Of a DNA stretch of 36,895 nt, positions 17,201-26,246 are shown piece after piece. The stretch spans positions 1 to 36,895 of the forward strand of contig JARGFR010000011.1 in NCBI GenBank assembly GCA_029210985.1, in the 5' to 3' direction. Position 1 is the first letter of the stretch; every line of letters starts with the position of its first letter. The position numbers and the translations under genes were made by a program. The stretch comes from Spirochaetaceae bacterium (lineage in GTDB: Bacteria > Spirochaetota > Spirochaetia > DSM-2461). The notes below the pieces were generated by a model. It was not told where the DNA came from. It did no database searches and saw only the letters and a program-made list of their open reading frames with translations.

Positions 17201-20163
17201 TGGAGAGTGAACTGTGGCGGGACGAGGAGGTTCTGAAAAACGGTACGGTGAACCGCATTCTCTCGGTGGATGATCCGGGCAGTTACACCTTGTACTTCGA
17301 ATACACCGATGAGGAGGGCCGGCCGGCCCGAACCGAGGTGGATTTCTATGCCACCGGAAGCGGCTGGGTCCAGCAGGCGAGCCGGACTCCCAGTGTTATC
17401 AATATGATTGTGGATAAGAGCCTCTACGAACCCGGCGAAACCGCGCGCATCCTGGTTCAATCTCCCGTACCCAAGGGCCGCTACCTCCTGACCCTGGAGC
17501 GGGAAGGAATCCTGGAGGAACGAATCATCGAACTCGAAGGTTCTCATGAAGTGATTCAAGTGCCGGTAACAGAAGACTATCTTCCCGTCTTCCATGTCGC
17601 CCTCACCTCTTACACGGAACGAACGGAAACCGAAGAGGATTATTTCGAGCCTGATCTGGGCCGCCCGAGAAGTCTTTTCGGCCTCACGACTGTCCATGTG
17701 ACCACAACTCCGGTAGAACTGGACGTGGAGGTGGAGCCCGATAAAGAGAGCTACGGTCCCGGAGACGAGGCGGAAATGACCCTCCGGGTGAGCCGGGACG
17801 GCAAGCCGGTGAGCGGTGCCGAAGTCACCCTCCTCGCCGTGGATAGGGGCGTTCTCGATCTCATCGGTTATCACGTTCCCAATCCCCTGGATTTCTTCTA
17901 TGACGAGAACCATTTTTCCCACGCCGTGGCCGGAGACGACAGCCGGAGACTGCTGCTGAGGCCGGTCACCTATGAGATTTCCAATCTCCAGGGTGGCGGC
18001 TCCACCAAAGATGAGGAGCGGAAGGATTTCAATCCTCTGGCTCTCTTCGAACCGGAGATTCGGACCGGAGCCGACGGAACGGCTCGGGTGAAGGTGACAC
18101 TGCCGGACAATCTCAGCGCCTACCGGCTCACCGCGGTTGCCTTGAAGGGTGTTCGACTGGGATACGATGAAGATGAGTTCCGTGTGAGCAACCCCATCAA
18201 CGTTCGAACCGCCCTGCCCCGGCGCTTCCGCAACCGGGATACTTCAGCGGCGGGTGTCGTTCTGACCAATACGACAGACCAGGACCAGCTCGTCACGGTG
18301 TCGGTGGAATCGGATATTCTGTCCGTCGTGGGAGAGGTGGAGAAATCCATCACTCTCCCGGGAGGCTCCACCACCGAACTGCCCTTCGTTCTGGAAGCTC
18401 ATGCCGAAGGCCGGGGAGTGATTCGATTTACCACCCGGAGTACGGTTCTCAATGAAGTCCTGGAAGAACCCGTTATCGTGGAGCGGCCTGTCGTCACCGA
18501 GTCATTTGCCACCATCGGTGTTCTGGGAGAAGAGGAAACCGAGGCCTCCGAAGTTCTTGTACTGCCGGCCAACAGCTCCGAAGGTTTCGGAGTGCTTCAT
18601 CTCACGGCCGATTCCTCCCTGAGACCCTATATCGAGGCAGCCATGGAGAGGCTGGAAAACATCGCCTACCCATCGATGAACGACAAGCTCTATCATATCG
18701 CCGTCGAGTTGGCGGATGGTCGGAGCCCGGCACATTCCGAGGAAGTGTTCGCCGAGCTGGCTGAAATGCAGTTTCCCGACGGCGGGATCGGTTATCGCCG
18801 GCCAAGTCTGGAATATGCCCGGTCCAGCTGGTTCCTCTCGGCCCTGACGGCCCACACCTCCCTGGAGATATCCAACAGATTTGACGGATATGAGAATCCT
18901 CTTAATATTGAATCTCTCGAGGATTTTTTACTGACGCGTTTGAACGAGGCGAAAAAGGAGAATGCGGTATCCTTCACCGCCGCCTGGAGCGCCTGGATAT
19001 TGGCGCGATCGGGCGCAATCGCACCCGATGAACTGGCATGGCTCAGGGATGCCGAAGACAGACTTGGCATCGCCGGATACAACATGCTTTCCATGGCCTA
19101 CGGTGCACTAGGCCGGGAGAAAGAGGCCGAAGGACTCTACGCGAGAGCCAAGAAATTCGTCACGTTCGGAACACGCAGCGCCGATGTCGCCGAAACATAC
19201 GAAAAGAGCAGCTATTTCTCCAGCGGCCGGGCCGAGACGGCCCTCCTTCTGATGAATGCCGCCGAACGAGGGGAAGATGATGAAATACTTCTTCGGCTGG
19301 CCGGGTCTCTCAACGGTGAGGTAAACAGCCGGCGATTTACCTCCCGCTTCGACGACTATTGGACTCTGATGGTATTCCTGCCCCTGCTGGAAGAAGAGCC
19401 GGGCCGGAAGGGGTACGGCTTTACGGTTGAGGTGGGAGAGACCGAATTACTCGATACACGCCTTGCCGTAACGGGAGAAGGGACATGGAGTGACTCGTTC
19501 CCCCTGGACGCCGAACCGATGAGTGCTCTGGAGAAAAACACCGCTCTGCCCATGAGCCTAAGGAAGGACGGAGAAGGCAGCCTGTATTATTCATCAACCC
19601 TCACCTATGCCCTGCCGACCGAAACCGCCATGCCCCGGGATGAAGGCATTGAAGTCTTTGCTCAAGTGGAGAGTCTGGACGGCAATGAAATCGACGAGAA
19701 CAAACTGCCGCTGGGAGAGACTCTTCGTATGAGGGTGACCCTCAACACCCTCAACCGACGAAGTTTTCTCAAGCTCACCGTACCGATTCCTTCGGGTGCG
19801 GAGATTGTTGACCCGAGCTTTGCCACCACCGGTTCCTACCGCGATTCGGGAGGCACGGGAGATGAGAGCTGGACCAGGGAGACCGTCTACGGGGACACCG
19901 AAACCTTCTCGGCCGATGGATATACCGGATACGGACCCGGCGGCTGGAGTTTCTGGTTCAATCACCCCAGGCAAACCGTCTATGACAATGCGGTCACCTA
20001 TCTCTGGGAGGATTTCTACCCGGGTCAGAGAGAAATCAGCTTTCTGATACGCACCACCACACCGGGAATCTATCCCACCCCGCCGGTGACGGCGGAATTG
20101 GAATTCGAACCGGAAGTGTTCGGCCGGAGCGGAGGCCGGCTCGTCGTTGTTCGGGGCGAATGA
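14245..20163 (+). CDS. Alpha-2-macroglobulin-family lipoprotein without thioester
   Basis: A 1972-residue protein. The N-terminus is a lipoprotein signal ending LIQSC, with Cys28 as the lipidated residue, so it should be anchored in the cell envelope. Then come several macroglobulin (MG) domains, a bait-like region, the A2M core (LLAVDRGVLDLIGYHVPNPLDFF in parts; LPDNLSAYRLTAVALKG) and an alpha-toroid domain. In homologues the toroid starts with CxEQ, which forms the reactive thioester; the aligned place after IAYP reads SMND (residues 1477-1480), so no thioester can form. Bacterial A2Ms trap invading proteases. The ATGA overlap with pbpC is the classic pairing. GGGGGA precedes the ATG and a TATACT (14207-14212) may be the -10. 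Confidence 0.92.
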   Translation: MKTYFISAAGIAGLALFIFGAFTLIQSCDGDAAPISSEIAGALTSTDLGAREDGYRSLQSSLLNDAGLSAAAELMKFAERPRSVQGGLIRESIDLSPVTIQYYSVNPGEVLPDPSIPTGDAGELLIVDYGPEGELPAENSRPGIYVMFNQPMVPLARLGEPITESPWLKIEPPVPGIYRWNGTKTLSFRPDAPLIASPRYRLTVPDEAESLFGVRLGEEFSFDVFGEKVKMVNMFPGNDADAEVDAYDVPTDIARFITLEFNQPVDPAVVAETLSVEIAGRKTAFTPGRPDYPDRLADRTQRGVLLTLSDEPAENARVVVTLGEGARPLPGYPATDRDQTWNFRTIRPFSADELSAYPGGFPRDNRPSLYPVYLRFTHPLDQTASLDDFNIRVNGSPVRPEDIRLSWSTLAFYLPDIRPGDRVDVDVPGGLLDVYGRKNQAAILSTEIPRPSPLLDFPSQYDGLRHLESEFKPSFVWTSRNITEGRLGIMGTPTFFDKPDLSPKIQDLDFSRTPRDLTVFHEEDLTPFLTPEGHGTARIRYEMRQDPEQVDQRRQWKEDEVAIQVTDLGLSVRVAYDRILIWVNRLSNGSPVAGSRVTAFNRAGRRYEASTDQDGLAVIHLPDGAYRRDFADENWDGRLALYIRAEKNGDLAEMRMRNTNEPWSFGVYTVRNPEDIEEPVHRIHMFTDRGLYKGGEELALRGIHWIQSPQGFESRRGPYEIRIVNDFSGQEVWTSNGRTSESGGFSHRLVLPEDLEPGPYSIVYEGTGFYGYAGFRVASFRRAAFQVNTEVTGGPWFHGDTLEAAVKADYLAGGALPTADYHYYWTRKPVNYRPPGNQWQNWNFGTTEWAAEQSLSSGDGNLSGAGSARISEGTVDHEVTGKAYRYTLETTVEDVDRQVVSSVASTVVHPAEAYVAARFDSGNADGWWSRFIPVGDEVSAVGQLVGVDGEPLSTDGSISIGLVKGEWTSARQQGLYGRLNTRWEFVESELWRDEEVLKNGTVNRILSVDDPGSYTLYFEYTDEEGRPARTEVDFYATGSGWVQQASRTPSVINMIVDKSLYEPGETARILVQSPVPKGRYLLTLEREGILEERIIELEGSHEVIQVPVTEDYLPVFHVALTSYTERTETEEDYFEPDLGRPRSLFGLTTVHVTTTPVELDVEVEPDKESYGPGDEAEMTLRVSRDGKPVSGAEVTLLAVDRGVLDLIGYHVPNPLDFFYDENHFSHAVAGDDSRRLLLRPVTYEISNLQGGGSTKDEERKDFNPLALFEPEIRTGADGTARVKVTLPDNLSAYRLTAVALKGVRLGYDEDEFRVSNPINVRTALPRRFRNRDTSAAGVVLTNTTDQDQLVTVSVESDILSVVGEVEKSITLPGGSTTELPFVLEAHAEGRGVIRFTTRSTVLNEVLEEPVIVERPVVTESFATIGVLGEEETEASEVLVLPANSSEGFGVLHLTADSSLRPYIEAAMERLENIAYPSMNDKLYHIAVELADGRSPAHSEEVFAELAEMQFPDGGIGYRRPSLEYARSSWFLSALTAHTSLEISNRFDGYENPLNIESLEDFLLTRLNEAKKENAVSFTAAWSAWILARSGAIAPDELAWLRDAEDRLGIAGYNMLSMAYGALGREKEAEGLYARAKKFVTFGTRSADVAETYEKSSYFSSGRAETALLLMNAAERGEDDEILLRLAGSLNGEVNSRRFTSRFDDYWTLMVFLPLLEEEPGRKGYGFTVEVGETELLDTRLAVTGEGTWSDSFPLDAEPMSALEKNTALPMSLRKDGEGSLYYSSTLTYALPTETAMPRDEGIEVFAQVESLDGNEIDENKLPLGETLRMRVTLNTLNRRSFLKLTVPIPSGAEIVDPSFATTGSYRDSGGTGDESWTRETVYGDTETFSADGYTGYGPGGWSFWFNHPRQTVYDNAVTYLWEDFYPGQREISFLIRTTTPGIYPTPPVTAELEFEPEVFGRSGGRLVVVRGE

Positions 20164-22445
20164 TGTTGAGAGCAATGCGACCGGCCTGGAGCCGACCAGG
20201 GCGAACAACGCTCGGACGGGCTCGGGTTCTGATTCTCGCCGTCCTTATTGTGATCCTCGCCGGCCTGACGGCCCTCCGCATCCTCCCCCGCCTCCTGTCC
20301 TGGGCCGGCCGGGACACCCTTGAGAGCCTCACCTGGTCGCATCGCGTTCTGGACCGACGGGACGGCGAACTCCAAATCCGTCCTGTGAATGATGAGGGCC
20401 TCAGGCGGATCTTCCTCCCCTATGAGGAACTGCCCGCCGAGCTGCGCCGAATCGTTCGAATCAGTGAAGACAAGCGATTCTATTTCCACCCGGGGTTCGA
20501 CCCCCTTTCACTTTTCCGGGCTGCATACCGATACGTCCGGGACGGCGCCCAGGGCGGAGGGGGCAGCACCATCAGCATGCAGCTGGCGCGGATTATCAAT
20601 CCCCGGCCCTCCGGTGTTCCCCTGGGGGCGAAACGCAAGGCCAGGGAACTCTGGTGGGCTCTGCAGATTGAATCACGGTATTCCAAAAGGGAGATTCTGG
20701 AACTTTATATGAATCTGGTGCCCTTCGGACGGAATATCGAAGGTTTTCCCGCCGCCGCCCGGCTCTTCTTCGGTCGGCGCTTATCCGAACTGACCCCTGG
20801 TGAAATGTGCATACTGGCCGTCATACCCCGTTCGCCGGCGGCCTACGACCCGATGACCCGGCCCGAAGCCAATCTTCCCGCCGCCGAAGCGCTAGCGGAG
20901 AAAGCCGGCCTGGACAATATCGGGAACTCCCGGGGCCGCCTTCTCGAATCCCCGGCGGCATGGCCATTTGAGGCGCCGCACTTCGTCCGGCGTATCGTTC
21001 AGGACGCCGAGGAATGGCCCGAGGAACTGCGCCGGGGCTTCGAACCGATACGGACCGGCCTGGATCCGGACATGCAGAGTGAGGCCCGGCGTATGCTCAA
21101 AACGACCATCGGTTCGGCACGGCAGTTCCGGATCGGCAACGGCGCATTCATCCTCGCCGATATCGAAACCATGGACGTGCGGGTGTATCTCGGATCGGCG
21201 GATTTCAGCGATGATTCGGCCGGCGGGCAGGTGGACGGCCTGGAGATGAGACGGGAACCGGGATCCACCCTCAAACCTCTGCTCTATGCGACTCTGCTGG
21301 ATGAGGGGTGGACCGCCTCCACGATTCTGCCGGACATACCCACAGATTTCGGCGGCTCATCGGTTTATATTCCGGGGAACTACAACGAACAGTTTCACGG
21401 ACCGGTGCGTCTCCGCCAGGCCCTGGCCGCCAGTCTCAATATTCCGGCGGTGTATGCGTTGGAACAGCTGGGAGTCGACCGGTTCATCGACACATTGGTG
21501 GATGCCGGGTTCGCCGGTCTGGAAGATCAACGGGACGGCCTGGGAGTCAGTCTGGCCGTGGGCGGCGGGGAGGTGAGTCCCTCCGAGCTGACGGCGGGGT
21601 TCGCCGCTCTGGCCAACGGCGGTGAGTACAGGCCCCTGCGATTCGTCCTGAATCAGGAGCCGGACACCGTGAGAATCTGGTCCGCCGCCGCCTCGGATAT
21701 CATCACCGACATCATCAGCACCCCCGACGACAGGGTGATGACCTTCGGCCGGAGAGGTCCGGTCCGCTTTGACTATCCGGCGGCCGTCAAGACCGGCACA
21801 TCCAATCAATACAACAACATCTGGGCCGTCGGGTACACTACCGACCTTGTCGGAGGGGTATGGATGGGCAATTTTGACGGGACGACCGTCATGGCCTCAC
21901 CGGGATCGTCCCTGCCGGCGGCGCTCCTCCACGAAGCATTTGACGCATGGTCCTTAAAGGGGGAGTTTCCTTCTCATTCCCTGCTGGAGACCCGAACCAT
22001 CTGCAGTTTGAGCGGAATGGCCGCCACCGATCACTGCCCCTACCAGATTGAGGAACTCTATGCACCCGGAACCTCACCGGCTCCGTGTGACTGGCATGCC
22101 GATGCTTTGGGCCGGCCCCTGGTCAAGGTTCGCTATCCCCAGGATTTCTCTTACTGGGCCTCCCGCTACGGCTACAGTTTCGAATTCTCCGACACAGCCG
22201 ACCTCGACATCCTCCACCCGCCTGAAGGCGCCGTGTTCTACCTGGATCCGAATACGCCTTCCGGCAGCCAGAGTATCAAACTCCGCCTGGTCGGTTCGGG
22301 GACGGCGGACCTAAGGGTCAACGGCATCATGCTGGGTCAGGTTTCTCTGCCCACGGAAGTGGAATGGCCGCTACGGGCCGGATCGACAACCTTCACCATG
22401 GAAAGAAACGGTATGATAGTCCGACGGCATATTGAAATTCGATGA
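20160..22445 (+). CDS. pbpC: Penicillin-binding protein 1C (transglycosylase/transpeptidase)
   Basis: A 761-residue bifunctional peptidoglycan synthase. A membrane anchor spans about residues 23-43. The GT51 glycosyltransferase domain has its catalytic Glu103 in RISEDKRFYFHPG, plus GGSTISMQLAR and YMNLVPFGRNIEGF. The transpeptidase domain has Ser369-x-x-Lys372 in EPGSTLKP, the SxN motif in ASLNIPAV and KTGTS at 544-548. The C-terminus (from about 650) is the BiPBP_C domain typical of PBP1C. It overlaps the macroglobulin stop codon (ATGA at 20160). The partnership is thought to couple wall repair with protease defence in the periplasm. Confidence 0.96.
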   Translation: MMLRAMRPAWSRPGRTTLGRARVLILAVLIVILAGLTALRILPRLLSWAGRDTLESLTWSHRVLDRRDGELQIRPVNDEGLRRIFLPYEELPAELRRIVRISEDKRFYFHPGFDPLSLFRAAYRYVRDGAQGGGGSTISMQLARIINPRPSGVPLGAKRKARELWWALQIESRYSKREILELYMNLVPFGRNIEGFPAAARLFFGRRLSELTPGEMCILAVIPRSPAAYDPMTRPEANLPAAEALAEKAGLDNIGNSRGRLLESPAAWPFEAPHFVRRIVQDAEEWPEELRRGFEPIRTGLDPDMQSEARRMLKTTIGSARQFRIGNGAFILADIETMDVRVYLGSADFSDDSAGGQVDGLEMRREPGSTLKPLLYATLLDEGWTASTILPDIPTDFGGSSVYIPGNYNEQFHGPVRLRQALAASLNIPAVYALEQLGVDRFIDTLVDAGFAGLEDQRDGLGVSLAVGGGEVSPSELTAGFAALANGGEYRPLRFVLNQEPDTVRIWSAAASDIITDIISTPDDRVMTFGRRGPVRFDYPAAVKTGTSNQYNNIWAVGYTTDLVGGVWMGNFDGTTVMASPGSSLPAALLHEAFDAWSLKGEFPSHSLLETRTICSLSGMAATDHCPYQIEELYAPGTSPAPCDWHADALGRPLVKVRYPQDFSYWASRYGYSFEFSDTADLDILHPPEGAVFYLDPNTPSGSQSIKLRLVGSGTADLRVNGIMLGQVSLPTEVEWPLRAGSTTFTMERNGMIVRRHIEIR

Positions 22446-22465
22446 TGTATTCATAGTCTATACGT

Positions 22466-23497
22466 ATGGATTACGAAAACGACCGAATAGAAATCGGAAC
22501 ATTAATTGCTCTGTTTATCATACCGTTGGCAGTTCTTATCATCTCATCGTGTACGAAGTCCTACGGCGAGGAAACCGCGGCCACGGCCGCAGCCCCGATG
22601 GAAAAAATCGTCGCCGTACCGGAGAGCCCTCCCCCTCATCCCTTGAGCATCGAAGGATTGAGGGAGCGGGAGTATTCGGCCGAGCCGCTGATTCTTCTGG
22701 ATGCCATACCCGCCGCGGATGGTTTGGCGGCCAGGGAGTTTTCCTATGTATCCGAAGGACATACCCTCTACGGCCTGATTGAGCAGCCGTCGGGAACTCC
22801 GCCGGCCGACGGATGGCCGGTGATTCTGCTGGCCCATGGCTATATTCCTGTTGAGGCTTATTCCACGATGGACAGTTATCGATTGGTGACCAGATACTAT
22901 GCCGCGGGAGGGTTTATGGTGGTGAAGCCCGATTATCGCGGGCATGGACGATCCGAAGGCCCCTCCGAAAGCGCCGCCCGTACAATCGACTATTCGGTGG
23001 ATGTCCTGAACCTCCTATCAGGTTTGGACAAAATCCCCGGAGCCGACACAAACAACGTCTTCCTGTACGGACACTCCATGGGCGGTGAAATCGGACTGCG
23101 AATCCTCACGGTGAATCAATCCCTGAAAGGCGCCACATTATGGGCGGCGGTGACCGAAGACTTTCCCGAAAACACGATGTACTTCATCCGACGCAGAGGT
23201 GGTGACGCCGCCGAACGCCTCCAGAGCCTCATTGATGCCGAATTCGAACCGGAGGATTATCCCTCACTGACCCCGAACAGCTATCTGGATTCCATTTCCG
23301 TTCCGCTCTTAGTCCACCACGGCACAGCCGATGAGTCGGTGCCCTTCGAGTGGAGTGTGCCGTTCCGAAGCCGTATGGATGAGGCCGGAGTGGACTATCA
23401 ATTCTATGAATACCCCGGGGAAGACCATAATATTTCCCGGAGCTTCTACTCGGTGATGGACACGGATATGGCCTTCTTTCGATCGCTGATGGAATAG
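22466..23497 (+). CDS. Alpha/beta hydrolase lipoprotein
   Basis: A 343-residue predicted lipoprotein: a hydrophobic N-terminal segment ends in LIISSC (Cys29). The rest is an S9/acyl-peptidase-like alpha/beta hydrolase with a complete triad: Ser204 in YGHSMGGE, Asp289 in HHGTADESVP and His321 in GEDHNIS. The oxyanion region is LLAHGYIP. The substrate may be an ester or peptide and is unknown. It starts 20 bp after pbpC with no promoter in between, so it likely forms a three-gene envelope operon with the macroglobulin and PBP1C. No clear ribosome binding site precedes ATG 22466. Confidence 0.88.
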   Translation: MDYENDRIEIGTLIALFIIPLAVLIISSCTKSYGEETAATAAAPMEKIVAVPESPPPHPLSIEGLREREYSAEPLILLDAIPAADGLAAREFSYVSEGHTLYGLIEQPSGTPPADGWPVILLAHGYIPVEAYSTMDSYRLVTRYYAAGGFMVVKPDYRGHGRSEGPSESAARTIDYSVDVLNLLSGLDKIPGADTNNVFLYGHSMGGEIGLRILTVNQSLKGATLWAAVTEDFPENTMYFIRRRGGDAAERLQSLIDAEFEPEDYPSLTPNSYLDSISVPLLVHHGTADESVPFEWSVPFRSRMDEAGVDYQFYEYPGEDHNISRSFYSVMDTDMAFFRSLME

Positions 23498-24042
23498 CCG
23501 CCGCACCTCGGTATACTCACCAGTTGATCAGCACGAAGGAAGTTCGACCCTTGGAGCGTGACGGAGGAGATGATCAGTACCGGGAACGTTCCTTGGGTTT
23601 GAACCGGTCGGGATCGAGGCCCGGTGGTGACCACCCGATTTTGACGAGCCTGGTCGAAAGCTTCGCTTCCTGCTCGACCCTGCAGCCTGGATGTCGGAGG
23701 ATGCGCCCAGCTCGTCGACATCCTCGATGACCGCAAACACATCAGGATCGTACCGCAGGAAAAGCTGAGGAACAATCCCGACACTTCGACTCTGCACCGC
23801 GCTTTGGACACACCATCGGCTCGACTTCTCGCGAAGGACTTTATAACCTTTAATATCGTCACCTTTAACAACAAGGCAATTCAAAACAAAGGCACGGCGT
23901 TTTTCCGCGAAAAAATAGACTGTCACTATGCCGTACTCTCCCGCCAGGACGGCGAGAACATGTATTCCGATCACCTCCGGTATCGCCACCGTCGATATAG
24001 GAGATATCCTTGACTTGATGGTATAGCCGGGGCAATCCTCCG
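23498..24042 (-). pseudogene. Non-coding or decayed stretch, possible DUF2179-like remnant
   Basis: No intact gene. On the minus strand, about 23700-23800 reads VGIVPQLFLRYDPDVFAVIE followed by DVDEL, which resembles the end of DUF2179/YitT-type proteins (usually DPDAF...V...VHEVLG), but the flanking frame degenerates. At 23521-23551 (minus) a sequence reading GRTSFVLIN matches the last codons of the intact LUD gene at 24655-25308, at about 25 of 30 bases. I interpret the stretch as gene debris. The DUF2179 idea is tentative. Confidence 0.3.
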
Positions 24043-24485
24043 TTAAAAAGCCTGGTCGACCAGGTAGAAAGGGATGGAGAGAAGCAGGTATTCGGCGGTA
24101 TCGCCGAAGGTTGTCTTGACGGCGATCCAGCTTACACTCGGATGATTCAGGTCGATCCTTACCGCGAGGGCGAGGTTTTTTATCGAACATGAACTGGCGG
24201 AGGGATTTCATCGATCCTGCAGAACCGGCTTTTATCTCAATCGGTACAATCAAAGTACGGTGCTGAATAATCAATCTTCCCCTGTCTACCGCCAATCCGC
24301 TGCCGGTAATAGAGCGCCGGATCCTCCGCAAGGGACTGGAATGCCCTGATCTGTTGGCCGACATACTGTTCCGCCATGTGTCTCCTATCCTGAAGGATGA
24401 ACTCCTTCGCATCGGACGTACTGAGCCTGTAGAGTCCCAGTTGGGTTGAGACGAAAGCCGTATCCAGCAATAAGACCTTAAAAAA
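24043..24485 (-). pseudogene. C-terminal remnant of a DUF4143 AAA-type ATPase
   Basis: On the minus strand from 24485, FFKVLLLDTAFVSTQLGL...AEQYVGQQIRAFQ...DPALYYRQR matches the C-terminal DUF4143 domain of ATPases with an N-terminal AAA_14 domain. The frame then shifts: another frame gives LIIQHRTLIVPIEIKAGSAG followed by SMKSLRQFM, and a third gives LAVRIDLNHPS...FGDTAEYLLLSIPFYLVDQ before TAA at 24043-24045. Thus at least two indels (near 24270 and 24200) break the gene, and the whole N-terminal ATP-binding domain is missing. The pieces are in the right order. It is a dead gene fragment. Confidence 0.75.
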
Positions 24486-24654
24486 TTATCGTTCGACTCT
24501 GCGCCCAGAGGGACCTCCGCGAGATAGCATGTTCAGTTTGGCTTCCACGCGGCACTGGTCTCGCTTTGATTCTTTGGTCCGTCGGTCTGTTGTGTTGGGC
24601 AGTTGCTGCCGCCGACATCCTCTCTCTCGGCATACCCACAAGAGGTTTCCGCAG

Positions 24655-25308
24655 TCAGAGTCCCAGATCCTGGTCGATGAGCACGACGGAAGTTCGACCC
24701 GCCGGGAAGGATTTTTCGGTGATGCTCCAGTTGTTGCAGATCCGCTGCTTTGATGAGCAATCCTGGCACGAGGCGGTCTTCACACAGGGGTTTTTCAGAC
24801 CCAGTCTCATGCTGTTCAAGGGCGAAGCGTAGGAGCGGACACGCTCCATGGCGTCAAAAAGATCGGGACAGATTTTATTCCGGCCGACCAGAACTACGAC
24901 TTTCTTCGGTCCAAAGGTGAGGGCGCCGACCCGATTGCCGATCATATCCAGATTCACCAGAATCCCGTCTTCGGTAACGGCGTTGGTGCCAAGGAAGTAA
25001 AGATCCGACAGGAGAGCCTGTCGCCGTCTGTTCAGCTTCTCGTCCGGATCAAGACCGGGCTCATCCACCGAAATGACATCCCAATCGGCGCTCTCATGAA
25101 ACCATCGCTTGATATGACATTCTTTCAGGGTGATCGACCCCCCCCAGGAGACGACACCGCCTTCCAGGGATGGAACAATGTTCTCCAGAACGATGCGGCC
25201 GGCACTGTCCGCATCTTCGGCAACATAGGCCTCGAAGTTGTTGGTAATCAGCGCCTTTTTCACCAACTCAAGCTTGATTCGTCCATATTCTTTAACGGGT
25301 TCGCTCAT
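24655..25308 (-). CDS. LUD-domain (LutC/YkgG-like) protein
   Basis: A 217-residue protein starting MSEPVKEYGRIKLELVKKAL. It shows the LUD/DUF162 features VVSWGGSITLKE, GTNAVTEDGILVNLDMIGNRVGAL (as parts), FGPKKVVVLVGRNKICPDL, the cysteine-rich CVKTASCQDCSSKQRICN and the end GRTSVVLIDQDLGL. LUD proteins are linked to lactate utilisation and related redox steps; many stand-alone members are uncharacterised. ATG at 25308 has a very strong AGGAGGAGG ribosome site just upstream. The reading frame is also open upstream into the sensor kinase without any stop, so a fused product is formally possible. Confidence 0.85.
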   Translation of the reverse strand: MSEPVKEYGRIKLELVKKALITNNFEAYVAEDADSAGRIVLENIVPSLEGGVVSWGGSITLKECHIKRWFHESADWDVISVDEPGLDPDEKLNRRRQALLSDLYFLGTNAVTEDGILVNLDMIGNRVGALTFGPKKVVVLVGRNKICPDLFDAMERVRSYASPLNSMRLGLKNPCVKTASCQDCSSKQRICNNWSITEKSFPAGRTSVVLIDQDLGL

Positions 25309-26073
25309 GAAAGACACCTCCTCCTGCCAGTATACCCATACATCAATAGACCGTGGAAACACCATCCTTCTAGATTCGATAAGAACCAAGCCGAGGCCTC
25401 GAGCGGTGTCTTTGACGGAAAAGCCCGTACCGTTGTCTCGAATTGTGAGGACATAAATGCCGCCGTCCCGATGCATTCCGATGTCGATGGAAGGCGAATT
25501 GATCCCGGTGATTCCGTGTTTGATCGAATTGGAGATGATTTCATTGATGATAAGTCCCAGGGGTGTGGCCCGGGAAAGTGAGATCGCCGCATCATCATCG
25601 TCGAGTTCATAACTGACCCGGACATATTCACAGTCATGGGAGTCCAGTATTCGGATAACCAGAGCCTGAATGTAATCGGACATCGCCAACACTCCGACAT
25701 AGGAGGATTCACTGAATTGATCGTGAACGATGGCCATGCTTCCGATTCGCCGGGAGAGTTCTTCTAGAGAATCAATGGACTGCCTGTCGCTGGTCTGAGT
25801 GCTTTGCAGGCCGATGAGGCTATGAATGATGTTCAGATTGTTCTTCACCCGATGCTGGATTTCCCGAAGCAATAGGGTTCGTTCTTTCAGGACTTTCTGA
25901 AGTTTCTCTTCCGTATCAATGCGATTGAGGATTTCCTGTCCCAGAAATCGAAAATGCTCCCCGAGAAAACCAAGAACCAGCCCCAGCAGTATTCCGGCAA
26001 TCAGAGGAAGGAGTACCAGATAGTGCACCGCTATGCCGAGAATCGGGGCAAGACACAAAAAATAGGGTGACAT
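25309..26073 (-). CDS. Sensor histidine kinase (HisKA_2/HWE type), damaged N-terminus
   Basis: About 255 residues before the LUD start. One hydrophobic segment (APILGIAVHYLVLLPLIAG and on) is followed by a coiled linker and the phospho-acceptor box LLREIQHRVKNNLNIIHSL, then a HATPase domain with the N box INEIISNSIKHG, G1 DNGTGF and G2 GLGLVLIE. The natural first membrane helix (RKILRRVVFVLSLVIYVTL) lies in another frame at about 26185-26060; the frames meet at a TTTTTTG run near 26060, so a 1-nt indel splits the gene. An ATG at 26073 could still start a shorter protein. There is no stop codon before the LUD ATG. The target regulator is unknown. Confidence 0.65.
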
Positions 26074-26246
26074 AAATCACCAGAGAAAGAACAAAGACCA
26101 CCCGACGAAGGATTTTGCGGCTGTACCAGAGACGATGGAGATGAAGATTCATTCGGTCGGGTCTGAGATGGGATATCACTCTCACAGCATATCACGGACC
26201 GATTGAAGCTATAATACTGATAGAATGAGCGAATGAGGTGTTGATG

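Noticed and set aside
24533-24832. Short plus-strand frames near 24.5-24.8 kb
   Set aside because: They overlap the end of the LUD gene on the other strand, have no conserved motif and no ribosome site.
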